Source: Geobacillus kaustophilus (GTDB lineage: Bacteria; Bacillota; Bacilli; Bacillales; Anoxybacillaceae). Taken from it: a stretch of DNA of 64,000 nt. A model generated the notes under the pieces. The model did not search any database, was not told the origin of the DNA, and saw nothing but the letters and a program-made list of their open reading frames with translations. Position 1 is the stretch's first letter, and each line of letters begins with the position of its first letter. Both the position numbers and the translations under genes were made by a program. Shown piece after piece: positions 18,036-26,326 of the stretch. The stretch is from NCBI RefSeq assembly GCF_000948285.1, contig NZ_JYBP01000003.1:1054001-1118000 (forward strand). The letters run 5' to 3'.

Positions 18036-18190
18036 CGAACCCGCGGCATCCTTGCGCCAAAGAAGCAAAGCATCAGGTGTGCCACCGGTCAAAGCATTCC
18101 GTTTTGACGGCAGCGCCGCGCCGCTCACCTGCAAAAGCCCGGCCGTTCGTGTATAATAGCGAGCAGAGAGAATAAATCGAGGTGAAAGGA

Positions 18191-18976
18191 ATGGAAAAAG
18201 AAAACACGGTCAAATCGGTCCGCCGGGCGCTGCAAATCATCGACATCGTCAGCGGGAAAAAGGATGGGCTGGGCGTTACGGAAATCGCCAGACAAATGGA
18301 CATCAACAAAAGTTCGGTGTACCGCATTTTAACGACGCTCGCCCAATACGGTTATATCGAACAACATCCGGAAACGGAGCGGTATAAGCTTGGGTACAAG
18401 TTTTTAGAGCTCAGCTCGAAGCTGCTCGATTCCATTGATTTGCGTCAAGAGGCGAAGCCATATTTGCGCCAGCTTGAAAAAGAAACGAACGAGGTCATCC
18501 ATCTCGTCGTCTATGACCAAGGGGAAGTCATTTATATTGAAAAATTGGAAGGAACAGAGACGCTGCGCATGCACTCCAAAGTCGGCAAACGGGCGCCGAT
18601 GCATTGCACGGCAGTTGGCAAGGCGATTTTGGCCCATTTGCCGCCGGCGGTGGCTGCGGAGATCGTGGACCGAAAAGGACTGCCAAAGCATACGGATTGG
18701 ACGATCACCGACCGCGAGACGTTTTTTCGTGAGCTTGAGACTATCCGGCAAAACGGGTATGCGCTTGACTTGGAAGAAAACGAGTACGGCATCCGCTGCG
18801 TGGCCGTTCCGATTTTTGACTATACCGGCGGCGTCGTCGCGGCAATCAGTGTTTCCGGCCCGACGATCCGCATGACGGACGACCGCATCAAAGGGCTCAC
18901 TGTGCGCATGCGCCAGATCGGCCAAGAACTGTCGGCAAGGCTTGGCTATCGTGGAGCCCATTCCGTCCAGCTGTAG
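18191..18976 (+). CDS. IclR-family transcriptional regulator
   Basis: Regulator of 261 residues: an N-terminal winged helix (residues about 5-65, VKSVRRALQIIDIV ... VTEIARQMDINKSSVYRIL) and a C-terminal IclR effector domain (HCTAVGKAILAHLP and YGIRCVAVPIFD). The frame opens at GTG 18182, but ATG 18191 is better spaced from GAGGTGA. A good -10 (TATAAT, 18152-18157) lies before it. As the last gene of the glycolate block it is the natural candidate to sense glyoxylate or a related acid and to bind the palindromes before glcE and glcB. That link is inferred. Confidence 0.9.
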   Translation: MEKENTVKSVRRALQIIDIVSGKKDGLGVTEIARQMDINKSSVYRILTTLAQYGYIEQHPETERYKLGYKFLELSSKLLDSIDLRQEAKPYLRQLEKETNEVIHLVVYDQGEVIYIEKLEGTETLRMHSKVGKRAPMHCTAVGKAILAHLPPAVAAEIVDRKGLPKHTDWTITDRETFFRELETIRQNGYALDLEENEYGIRCVAVPIFDYTGGVVAAISVSGPTIRMTDDRIKGLTVRMRQIGQELSARLGYRGAHSVQL

Positions 18977-18993
18977 CGGCTGGACGTTTTTTT
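18964..18993 (+). terminator. Terminator after the IclR gene
   Basis: CGTCCAGC (18964-18971) pairs with GCTGGACG (18979-18986), followed by seven T. The stem overlaps the stop codon. Confidence 0.9.
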
Positions 18994-19221
18994 GTGCGAA
19001 GAAGAATGACCCATGTGGATGCCGCCTTGGCGGGGAAGGTGAGAAGAAGGAATCCTTTTTCCAAAACCGTTCAGATACAATAGTTCTGTCGTTCGGTCGG
19101 CTCCGATATATCGCTTGTCTGCCAATCTTAAACGGGAGAGGACTGCCTCTTGGTGGGCGGGCGTTTTTTGTAGTGCAAACAAACGGAATGCATGTAAAAT
19201 AGAAACGAGGTGATATGCGAC

Positions 19222-21498
19222 GTGAAAAAACAGACGCTTTCGGAATGGATCGAACAGCTTCGCCAAGATCCGAATGTCGTGTATTGGCATGAAATCGAAC
19301 CGAAAGAAGCGAATTTCGTTCCGTTTCCAGACGAACTCGATCCGCGGTTGCGCGCGGCGCTCAAAGCGCGCGGCATCGCTTCGTTGTATACGCACCAGGC
19401 GGCCGCTTATGACGCGGTCCAAAGCGGGCGGAACGTTGTCGCCGTGACGCCGACCGCTTCAGGGAAAACGCTTTGCTACAATTTGCCGGTGCTCGATGCC
19501 ATTGCCAAAGAGCCATCGAGCCGCGCCCTTTATATTTTTCCAACCAAGGCGCTCGCTCAAGATCAAAAAAATGAACTAAACGAGATCATCGCCGAGATGG
19601 GGGTGTCGATTTACAGCCATACATACGACGGCGACACGGCGCCGGCGCTGCGGCAAAAAATCCGTCAGGCGGGTCATATTGTCATCACCAACCCGGACAT
19701 GCTTCACACGGCGATTTTGCCGCACCATACGAAATGGATTTCTCTTTTTGAACAACTGCGCTACGTCGTCATCGATGAACTGCATACATACCGCGGTGTA
19801 TTCGGCAGCCATGTGGCGAATGTCATCCGCCGCTTAAAGCGCATTTGCGCCTTTTACGGGAGCCGACCAACATTTATTTGCACGTCGGCGACGATCGCCA
19901 ATCCGAAAGAGTTGGCGGAGCGGCTGATCGGCGAACCGGTGACGCTTATTGACAACAACGGGGCGCCGCGCGGGCGGAAATATTTCGTGTTTTACAATCC
20001 GCCGGTTGTCGAGCGGACGATGAACATCCGCCAAAGCGCGACAAAAACGGCCGTTGAGCTCACAAGACGGCTGCTTGTCAACCGCATTCCGACGATCGTT
20101 TTCGCGCGCAGCCGCGTCCGTGTCGAGTTGATTTTAAGCCATTTGCAGGCGGCGGTGAACGAACGAATCGGCGATACGATGATCCGCGGCTACCGCGGCG
20201 GCTACTTGCCGAACGAACGGCGCGCCATTGAAAAAGGGTTGCGCAGCGGGGAGATTATCGGTGTGGTAAGCACGAATGCGCTCGAGCTCGGCGTCGATAT
20301 CGGCCAATTGCAAGCGTGCGTCTTAACAGGGTATCCGGGAACGATCGCCAGCACGTGGCAGCAAGCCGGGCGCGCCGGCCGGCGCCAGGGCGATTCGCTC
20401 GTTGTGATGATCGCAAGCGCAAGCCCTCTCGATCAGTACATCATCTCCCATCCAGAATACTTTTTCGGCCGCTCGCCGGAGGCGGCGCGCATCAATCCGG
20501 ACAATCTGCTCATTTTGGTCGATCATCTCAAATGCGCCGCCTATGAGCTTCCGTTCCGGCGCGGCGAGACGTTCGGCGGCGTCGAGGTCGAAGAGATGCT
20601 CGATTTTTTGGCCGAGCAAGGGGTGCTCCATGAGCGAGCTGGGCGCTGGCACTGGATGAGCGACGCGTTTCCCGCGCATGATATCAGTTTGCGCTCCGCG
20701 GCTCAGGAAAACGTCGTCATCATCGATATTTCCGACACCGCCCGCCATCGCGTCATCGGCGAAATGGACCGCTTCAGCGCGATGACGCTGCTTCATGATG
20801 AAGCGATTTATTTGCACGAAGGAGCACAATACCAAGTGGAAAAGCTCGACTGGGAGGAGAAAAAGGCGTACGTCCGCCAAGTTGATGTTGAATATTTTAC
20901 GGACGCCAATTTGGCTGTCCGGCTTGATGTGCTGTCGGAAGACCGAAGCGAAACGCGCGGACAAATGGCGGTGCGTTACGGTGATGTGTCGGTCCGAGCG
21001 ATGGCGACGATTTTTAAAAAGCTGAAGCTGTCCACGTTTGAAAACATCGGTTCGGGGCCAATCCGCCTTCCGGAGGAAACGCTTCATACGTCAGCGGCGT
21101 GGATGGAGTGGGAGGCGGTGCCATCGCGCTTTTCCCCGGCGTTGTTTGAGCAATTGCTGATCGGCATGGCTAATGTGCTTGGTCATCTCGTGCCGGTGTT
21201 TGTTATGTGCGACCGCTCTGATGTTCACGTTGTGCCGCAGCTTAAGGCGCCGCATTCCGGGCGGCCGACGATTTTCCTTTATGATCGCTATCCAGGCGGA
21301 GTCGGCCTGTCGGAGGCGGTGTTTGAACGGTATGAAGAGATCATGAAACATGTGAAAGAATGGGTCGAACGTTGCCCGTGTGCGGACGGCTGCCCATCGT
21401 GCATCGGCATTTCAAACGCTGACGGACCGTCGTTGAAGCGCGAACTTGTCCAGTTTTTGGACGAACAACTTGCCGTTTGGGCCGGTCCGTCCGTTTAA
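19222..21498 (+). CDS. mrfA: DEAD/DEAH helicase MrfA (YprA) with C-terminal zinc domain
   Basis: Superfamily 2 helicase of 758 residues, close to the 749 of Bacillus subtilis YprA. Motif I is TPTASGKT, motif II DELH, motif III TSAT, motif VI QQAGRAGRR. The C-terminal DUF1998/MZB domain ends with the four-cysteine cluster CPCADGCPSC. In B. subtilis MrfA works with the exonuclease MrfB in an excision-type repair of mitomycin C lesions; the mrfB homologue follows here. The start is GTG 19222, eight bases after GAGGTGA, rather than the GTG at 19210 inside that site. Confidence 0.9.
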   Translation: MKKQTLSEWIEQLRQDPNVVYWHEIEPKEANFVPFPDELDPRLRAALKARGIASLYTHQAAAYDAVQSGRNVVAVTPTASGKTLCYNLPVLDAIAKEPSSRALYIFPTKALAQDQKNELNEIIAEMGVSIYSHTYDGDTAPALRQKIRQAGHIVITNPDMLHTAILPHHTKWISLFEQLRYVVIDELHTYRGVFGSHVANVIRRLKRICAFYGSRPTFICTSATIANPKELAERLIGEPVTLIDNNGAPRGRKYFVFYNPPVVERTMNIRQSATKTAVELTRRLLVNRIPTIVFARSRVRVELILSHLQAAVNERIGDTMIRGYRGGYLPNERRAIEKGLRSGEIIGVVSTNALELGVDIGQLQACVLTGYPGTIASTWQQAGRAGRRQGDSLVVMIASASPLDQYIISHPEYFFGRSPEAARINPDNLLILVDHLKCAAYELPFRRGETFGGVEVEEMLDFLAEQGVLHERAGRWHWMSDAFPAHDISLRSAAQENVVIIDISDTARHRVIGEMDRFSAMTLLHDEAIYLHEGAQYQVEKLDWEEKKAYVRQVDVEYFTDANLAVRLDVLSEDRSETRGQMAVRYGDVSVRAMATIFKKLKLSTFENIGSGPIRLPEETLHTSAAWMEWEAVPSRFSPALFEQLLIGMANVLGHLVPVFVMCDRSDVHVVPQLKAPHSGRPTIFLYDRYPGGVGLSEAVFERYEEIMKHVKEWVERCPCADGCPSCIGISNADGPSLKRELVQFLDEQLAVWAGPSV

Positions 21499-21581
21499 GC
21501 GTCGTCATGCGTGTTTTTGCCGATTGTGGGAGAATCAACTTATAGAAGCAAGCCGATGTCAAGCACGGAGGGGGTGAACGG

Positions 21582-22844
21582 ATGAAGCCGAAGTTGGCGC
21601 AATGGAAAGAATTGCTTGCCGCCCGGCATAAAAAGGAGAGCGATGAAGAAAAAAAAGAGAAACCGGACGGGCAACCTGTGACGGACGTGCCGTATGCCGA
21701 CGTGTGGCGGGAGTACGGCGCCAAGCCGTATTGGTTTGACGGCGATTACTGCCTCATTCGGGAAACGGTGTATCCGCTTGACTATCAGCACGGCCGCTAT
21801 CGGCTCGGAGCGCTGTATGAGGTGCACGAAAGATGGCAGGAGGCGCCGTTTTCCCATCCGCTCTCCTGCCGCGGCTTTGCCGTTAGCGACTTATTCTTTT
21901 TTGACACGGAGACGATGGGACTTTCAAGCGGGGCGGGAAACATCATGTTCTTGCTTGGCCACGCCCGCGTGTTTGGCGATTTCGTCACCATCCGCCAGCA
22001 CCTTCTGCCATACCCAGGGGCGGAAGTGGCGCTCTATCAAAGTTTTTTGTCCGATGTCGATTATACGACGCTTGTTACATATAATGGAAAATCTTTCGAC
22101 TGGCCGCGCCTGAAAACGCGCCATGCGCTTGTCCGCGACATGGTGCCAAAATTGCCGGCGTTCGGGCATTTTGATTTGTATCACGCCGCCCGCCGCTTAT
22201 GGAAAGACAAATTGGATTCGCTGCGCCTTTCAGAAGTGGAGCGGCACATTCTCCATGTCGAGCGGGGCGATGATGTGCCGGGCTTTTTGGCGCCGATGAT
22301 GTACAAAGAGTTTTTGCAGACGCCCCATCCAGACCGGCTCATGCCAGTATTGCGCCATAACGAGCGCGACGTGTTGTCGCTCATTGCTCTCTACATTCAC
22401 TTATCCGTTCAGCTGCTTGAAGCCGACCGGCTCGCTGACCCCAAGGAGCAGTTGGCCGCCGCCCGTTGGTTCGAAGCGGTCGGGGAAACAGCGGCTGCAA
22501 GGGGGGTGTACGAGGAGGCGAGCGGCAAAGGGGCGAAGGAAGCGCAGGCGGCGAAATGGCAGCTTTCGCTTTTATACCGAAAAGAAAAACGATATGAAGA
22601 GGCTGCTCTCCTTTGGCGCGACTTGTTTGTCCACGGAAATGGCTATTGGAAGGCGAAGGCCGGGCTTGAACTAGCGAAGGTGTATGAACATTATTTCCGG
22701 GATGCGGCCGAAGCGCACCGTTATGCCGTTATGGCATATGAAGCGTGGCGGTCGCTCGCTAGGATGAGCCGACAACATAGCGAGAAAGAAGAAGCGGAAT
22801 GGCGCAGTCGGCTCGCGCGGCTCGAACGCAAGAAAAACGGGTGA
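21582..22844 (+). CDS. mrfB: Exonuclease MrfB (YprB), RNase H-like fold with TPR tail
   Basis: Protein of 420 residues. The central DEDD-type exonuclease domain shows LFFFDTETMGLSSGAG, a second metal motif around TLVTYNGKSFDWPRL, and HNERDVLSLIAL. The C-terminal 130 residues are helical TPR-like repeats (AARWFEAVGETAAARGVYEE). In B. subtilis MrfB is the nuclease partner of MrfA in repair of DNA adducts. It starts with ATG after GGAGGGGG, 84 bases downstream of mrfA, consistent with one transcript. Confidence 0.85.
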   Translation: MKPKLAQWKELLAARHKKESDEEKKEKPDGQPVTDVPYADVWREYGAKPYWFDGDYCLIRETVYPLDYQHGRYRLGALYEVHERWQEAPFSHPLSCRGFAVSDLFFFDTETMGLSSGAGNIMFLLGHARVFGDFVTIRQHLLPYPGAEVALYQSFLSDVDYTTLVTYNGKSFDWPRLKTRHALVRDMVPKLPAFGHFDLYHAARRLWKDKLDSLRLSEVERHILHVERGDDVPGFLAPMMYKEFLQTPHPDRLMPVLRHNERDVLSLIALYIHLSVQLLEADRLADPKEQLAAARWFEAVGETAAARGVYEEASGKGAKEAQAAKWQLSLLYRKEKRYEEAALLWRDLFVHGNGYWKAKAGLELAKVYEHYFRDAAEAHRYAVMAYEAWRSLARMSRQHSEKEEAEWRSRLARLERKKNG

Positions 22845-22917
22845 GAACTTGTCCATTTCCCTGGCAAGCGCAAAATATGACAGAAAACGAAAATGTTTCG
22901 TCTTTTTGTTGTGAATC

Positions 22918-22946
22918 TTGTAGAAAAAAGAAAAAACGTGTACAAT
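22918..22946 (+). promoter_or_regulatory. Promoter-like sequence upstream of a 27-residue ORF
   Basis: TTGTAG (22918-22923), a 17-base A-rich spacer and TACAAT (22941-22946) precede the small membrane ORF at 22989. Confidence 0.5.
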
Positions 22947-22988
22947 GGCATCGGAATGAACGAAAACGATGGCAGGGAGAAGAAGACG

Positions 22989-23072
22989 ATGCGGAGCATG
23001 TACAAAAAAATTTTGTATCTCTTTTTTATTGTCGTCGGTTTGACGTTTGTCGTGTTCAATTATATCTATTAA
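22989..23072 (+). CDS. Very small membrane protein, 27 residues
   Basis: The ORF MRSMYKKILYLFFIVVGL... has a basic start followed by one hydrophobic helix and ends NYIY. It has a good promoter 40 bases upstream and a G-rich site (AGGGAGAAG) about ten bases before the ATG. I know no named homologue. The gap between mrfB and cotD has no other convincing gene. A single-pass membrane peptide is the only inference possible; it could also be a chance ORF. Confidence 0.45.
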   Translation: MRSMYKKILYLFFIVVGLTFVVFNYIY

Positions 23073-23229
23073 TGAACGTCAGAGCGGCCGGCGCCGCATA
23101 ACGGATTCAAAAAGACGAATGACGATGCCAAAACGCTCGAAGCACCGGGGGCGAGAGAGCCGATAGATTTTTGGCGCGAATGGCTGCTCAAAATGGGTGT
23201 TTATACTAGTACGAGTCCACTCCGCTCAT

Positions 23230-23238
23230 CATAGGCTA
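23230..23238 (+). promoter_or_regulatory. Putative SigK -10 element of cotD
   Basis: CATAGGCTA matches the SigK -10 pattern CATAnnnTA exactly and lies 46 bases before the cotD start. CotD is known in B. subtilis as a late mother-cell (SigK) gene. The -35 element is not clear. Confidence 0.5.
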
Positions 23239-23283
23239 GTATTGTCAAGCTACAGCCTAACTCGATGAAAGGAGAGGAATAGT

Positions 23284-23529
23284 ATGCATTGCCTGCCGAA
23301 TGTAACGGCGCCGATCGTTCATCCGCCTCATTGCAACGTTTTGCATCACTTCGAAGCAACGATTGTGCCGCACATCCATCCATCGCATACGACGCATGTT
23401 TATCATCACCTGTATGAACATCAACATTATTTCCCGCATACGGAATCGGTGGTGGCTCAGGCTGCCAGCCGCCATCTGTACTGCCCGGGTCCGGGGCCGA
23501 TGCCATTTCCGCCGTTTCCGCTGCGATAG
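23284..23529 (+). CDS. cotD: Inner spore coat protein CotD
   Basis: An 81-residue His- and Pro-rich protein. The pattern PIVHPPHCNVLHHFEATIVP, then HIHPSHTTHV and HQHYFPHTESV is that of CotD from the Bacillus spore inner coat; the C-terminus CPGPGPMPFPPFP is also coat-like. The gene lies between mrfB and gpsB exactly as in B. subtilis. The ATG has GGAGAGG upstream. Expression in the mother cell late in sporulation is expected from the SigK-like element. Confidence 0.9.
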   Translation: MHCLPNVTAPIVHPPHCNVLHHFEATIVPHIHPSHTTHVYHHLYEHQHYFPHTESVVAQAASRHLYCPGPGPMPFPPFPLR

Positions 23530-23540
23530 TAAGGGCCAAA

Positions 23541-23571
23541 ACAGAAGCCGCTTTGTCGGCTTCTGTTTTTT
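23541..23571 (+). terminator. Terminator of cotD
   Basis: ACAGAAGCCG (23541-23550) pairs with CGGCTTCTGT (23557-23566), followed by a T run. Confidence 0.9.
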
Positions 23572-23590
23572 AAAAAGAAAAGATAGGAAA

Positions 23591-23949
23591 GTATAAAATT
23601 TTCCAATTGGGCAGAGAGCTGTCTAGCTCCAAGCGCCATCGGTGTGATGCGCTCCGCCCCTTCTTTCGGCGGCGACACACTGAGTTCGCTTCTTTGAAAT
23701 ATCCCACGCAAGGGGGTGTCCCAAAAGGATCGGGACACCCTTGCTCATCACCATATATCGCCACGAAACAATGAATCATGGGCAATATGTTGTATTTCGT
23801 TTGAGAGGAATGACGCTTTTGGGTCAGCCCCGAGCCTCCCCGGTGGGGCTTGTGCGCTCTTCGCGGAGCCAAGGATGGCGACATTTCGCCGTTGCCCGCA
23901 GGATGCGGGCTGTCTTTAGGCGAAATTGGGGCGCTTTGCGCTTTTCTTA
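23591..23949 (+). repeat. Composite dispersed repeat, copy A (about 360 bp)
   Basis: This stretch recurs with only scattered differences at 51347-51707. It has three modules: a left part with the palindrome-like GAGCTGTCTAGCTC and a GCGCTCCGCC...GGCGGCG hairpin; the 120-bp MITE-like element (23712-23831); and a right part with CCCGCA/TGCGGG and GGGGC/GCCCC stems. Frames through it are chance ORFs and have no ribosome sites. It sits between cotD and gpsB, which are adjacent in B. subtilis, so it is an insertion. The left module recalls the bcr-type repeats of Bacillus, from memory only. Confidence 0.85.
23712..23831 (+). mobile_element. MITE-like element, copy A (120 bp)
   Basis: The ends are inverted repeats of the form GGGGnTGnCCCAAAAG (left end 23712-23727, right end 23816-23831 in reverse). 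A second hairpin GGTGTCCC/GGGACACC lies inside the left end. No coding capacity. The same length is kept in copies at 28254-28373 (inverted) and 51469-51588. The ends suggest mobilisation in trans by a transposase encoded elsewhere. Confidence 0.75.
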
Positions 23950-24131
23950 GGATGGAAAACGCCGGCGGCGTTTGGGCGGGAGGGCGGCGTTTCGGCGCCA
24001 CCGGGAAGTCTGCGTGGGCGCCGTGCGGCTTCCCGATCGATGCGGCAAGCCAACCATCAATTGACAACCGGCTGAATTTCTGAAAAAATAAAGAGAAGAT
24101 GATTGTTGAATGCGGATTGAGGTGAAAAGCC

Positions 24132-24428
24132 ATGTCAGCCCATCAAGTGAAACTGACGCCGAAAGACATTTTAGAAAAGGAATTTAAGGTAAGCATACGG
24201 GGGTACAACCAAGACGAAGTGGATCAATTTTTGGATCTCATTATTAAAGATTATGAAGCATTTCAGCAAGAAATTGACGAGCTGCGCCAGGAAAACGCCC
24301 GGTTGAAGCGGCAAGTCGAGGAGCTGCAAAAACGGCCGGCGATGTCGGCGGGAACGACGAACTACGACATTTTGCAACGCCTCTCCAACTTAGAAAAGCA
24401 TGTGTTTGGCCGGAAACTGTATGAATAA
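24132..24428 (+). CDS. gpsB: Cell division regulator GpsB
   Basis: A 98-residue DivIVA-like protein. The N-terminal membrane-binding domain shows [28 protein letters not shown]-like sequence, split here as [12 protein letters not shown] and [14 protein letters not shown], followed by a coiled coil (about 35-70) and a short C-terminal trimerisation helix [17 protein letters not shown]. GpsB links divisome and PBP1 (PonA) during the switch between septal and lateral wall synthesis. It has ATG with GAGGTGA upstream and precedes rnpB, as in B. subtilis. Confidence 0.95.
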   Translation: MSAHQVKLTPKDILEKEFKVSIRGYNQDEVDQFLDLIIKDYEAFQQEIDELRQENARLKRQVEELQKRPAMSAGTTNYDILQRLSNLEKHVFGRKLYE

Positions 24429-24476
24429 CCAGCCGGCAGGGCGAAGTTGATGCAGGTGATTTCTAATTTTTTCTTC

Positions 24477-24505
24477 TTGATTCTCACACCAAGATCAGCT
24501 ATACT
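24477..24505 (+). promoter_or_regulatory. Promoter of rnpB
   Basis: TTGATT (24477-24482), a 17-base spacer and TATACT (24500-24505), with transcription expected to begin close to the RNA 5' end near 24515-24522. Confidence 0.75.
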
Positions 24506-24521
24506 GTAAGATGCTCGCAGC

Positions 24522-24936
24522 GTTAATCATGTTCGGGTAATCGCTGCGGCCGGTTTCGGCCGTAGAGGAAAGTCCATGCTCGCACGGTGCTGAGATGCCC
24601 GTAGTGTTCGTGCCTAGCGAATCCATAAGCTAGGGCAGTCTGGCTTCGGCTGGGCTGACGGCGGGGAAAGAACCTACGTCCGCATGCGGATATGGTTCGA
24701 TTACCCTGAAAGTGCCACAGTGACGCAGCTCTAAGGGAAACCTTAGAGGTGGAACGCGGTAAACCCCACGAGCGAGAAACCCAAATGATGGTAGGGGCAC
24801 CTTCCCGAAGGAAATGAACGGAGGGAAGGACAGGCGGCGCTCGCTGCCTGTAGATAGATGATTACCGCCGGAGTACGAGGCGAAAGCCGCTTGCAGTACG
24901 AAGGTACAGAACATGGCTTACAGAACATGATTAACG
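24522..24936 (+). ncRNA. rnpB: RNase P RNA, Bacillus type B
   Basis: The catalytic RNA that trims tRNA 5' leaders with the RnpA protein. Conserved blocks are unmistakable: GTTCGGGTAATCGCTGC near the 5' end, GAGGAAAGTCCATGCTCGCA, GTGCCACAGTGACG, GGAACGCGGTAAACCCC, GAGCGAGAAACCCAAAT, and near the 3' end GCTTGCAGTACGA and ACATGGCTTACAGAAC. The 5' and 3' ends (GTTAATCATG and CATGATTAAC) pair to form helix P1. Ends are given as the P1 boundaries and could be off by a few bases. The position between gpsB and rlmL matches B. subtilis. Confidence 0.98.
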
Positions 24937-24951
24937 CGGTGATTGGAACGT

Positions 24952-24990
24952 GGAAAAGCCCTCCGCAGGAAGGAGGGCTTTTCCATTTCT
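24952..24990 (+). terminator. Terminator of rnpB
   Basis: GGAAAAGCCCTCC (24952-24964) pairs with GGAGGGCTTTTCC (24972-24984), followed by a T-rich tail. Confidence 0.85.
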
Positions 24991-25061
24991 TTTTGCGGCT
25001 TTTTTCGCTGTCATGGCTATAATGAGAAGTGTACATACGCTTGTCAGATAGGGGGAACACC

Positions 25062-26204
25062 ATGACTTCGTTTTCGCTGATTGCCACGGCCGCGATGGGG
25101 CTCGAATCGGTCGTCGCGGAAGAAGTGCGCCGGCTTGGCTATGAGTGCCAAGTGGAGAACGGCAAAGTGACGTTTGCAGGCGATGCGCTCGCCATTTGCC
25201 GCGCCAACCTTTGGCTGCGCGCCGCTGACCGCGTGAAGCTGAAAGTCGGCGAGTTTCGGGCGACGACGTTTGACGAACTGTTTGAACAAACGAAGGCGCT
25301 GCCGTGGGCCGATTATTTGCCGAAAGATGCCGAGTTTCCGGTGATCGGGAAGTCGGTCAAATCAACGCTGTTCAGCGTTTCCGACTGCCAAGCCATTGTG
25401 AAAAAGGCAGTCGTCGAAAGCTTAAAAGCGCGCTATCATTTGTCGTGGTTTCCGGAAACCGGGCCGTTGTATCGGATCGAGGTGGCGCTTCACAAAGATA
25501 TCGCGACGTTGACGATCGATACAAGCGGCGCTGGGCTGCATAAGCGCGGCTACCGTGCTCGCCAAGGAGAGGCGCCGCTAAGAGAGACGCTCGCCGCTGC
25601 TTTAGTGCTGCTCACCAACTGGACACCCGAACGCCCGTTTGTCGATCCGTTTTGCGGGTCGGGCACGATTGCCATTGAGGCGGCGCTGATCGGCCAAAAC
25701 ATCGCCCCAGGGTTTAACCGGGATTTCGTCTCAGAGCAATGGCCGTGGATCGGGGAATCGGTATGGGAAGAGGCGCGCCAAGAGGCGGAACAGATGGCGC
25801 GTTACGACCAACCGCTTGATATTTGCGGGATTGACCTTGACCCGCACATGGTCGAGATCGCCAAGATGAATGCAACGGAAGCGGGGCTTTCCGATCTCAT
25901 TTCTTTTCGGGAGGGCCGCGCCGAGCAGTTTCGGACCGATGCACAATACGGGGTGATCGTCGGCAACCCGCCATACGGCGAACGGCTTGGCAAACAACGG
26001 GAGGTCGAAGCGCTCTATCGCGCCATCGGGCGCGCCTTCGCCGCCTTGGATACGTGGTCGGTGTACATTTTAACCGCCCACCGCGGTTTTGAAACGCATT
26101 ACGGCCGCCCGGCGACGAAGCGGCGCAAACTGTTTAACGGCTTTATTGAAACGCATTACTACCAGTACTGGGGGCCGCGGCCGCCGCACGAAGCTCGAAG
26201 TTGA
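25062..26204 (+). CDS. rlmL: THUMP-domain 23S rRNA guanine-N2 methyltransferase (RlmL/YpsC type)
   Basis: SAM-dependent rRNA methyltransferase, 380 residues. An N-terminal ferredoxin-like plus THUMP region (residues 1-160) precedes a Rossmann methylase domain with FVDPFCGSGTIAIEAA (SAM loop) and the catalytic NPPYGERLG of N6/N2 methylases. It is the single-domain Firmicute YpsC type, expected to methylate G2445-type sites in 23S rRNA. The frame opens at 25029, but ATG 25062 with AGGGGGA upstream fits the family. The rnpB-ypsC-ypvA order is that of B. subtilis. Confidence 0.9.
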   Translation: MTSFSLIATAAMGLESVVAEEVRRLGYECQVENGKVTFAGDALAICRANLWLRAADRVKLKVGEFRATTFDELFEQTKALPWADYLPKDAEFPVIGKSVKSTLFSVSDCQAIVKKAVVESLKARYHLSWFPETGPLYRIEVALHKDIATLTIDTSGAGLHKRGYRARQGEAPLRETLAAALVLLTNWTPERPFVDPFCGSGTIAIEAALIGQNIAPGFNRDFVSEQWPWIGESVWEEARQEAEQMARYDQPLDICGIDLDPHMVEIAKMNATEAGLSDLISFREGRAEQFRTDAQYGVIVGNPPYGERLGKQREVEALYRAIGRAFAALDTWSVYILTAHRGFETHYGRPATKRRKLFNGFIETHYYQYWGPRPPHEARS

Positions 26205-26326
26205 CTTCTCGGCGGCCATCGATCATAATATTGTCTTGTTACTAGGGATCGGGCGCGCAACAAACTTGTTGCGCGCTTATGCATGATATGCCGGGGGAGT
26301 TTATGCCAATTGGAGGGGTGGCGACG

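Noticed and set aside
20323-21087. 254-codon minus-strand frame inside mrfA
   Set aside because: Antisense shadow of the helicase gene.
23570-24133. Long minus-strand frame of 187 codons across repeat copy A
   Set aside because: It runs through a repeat with hairpins, has no ribosome site, and its sequence does not look like a protein; copy B gives similar chance frames.
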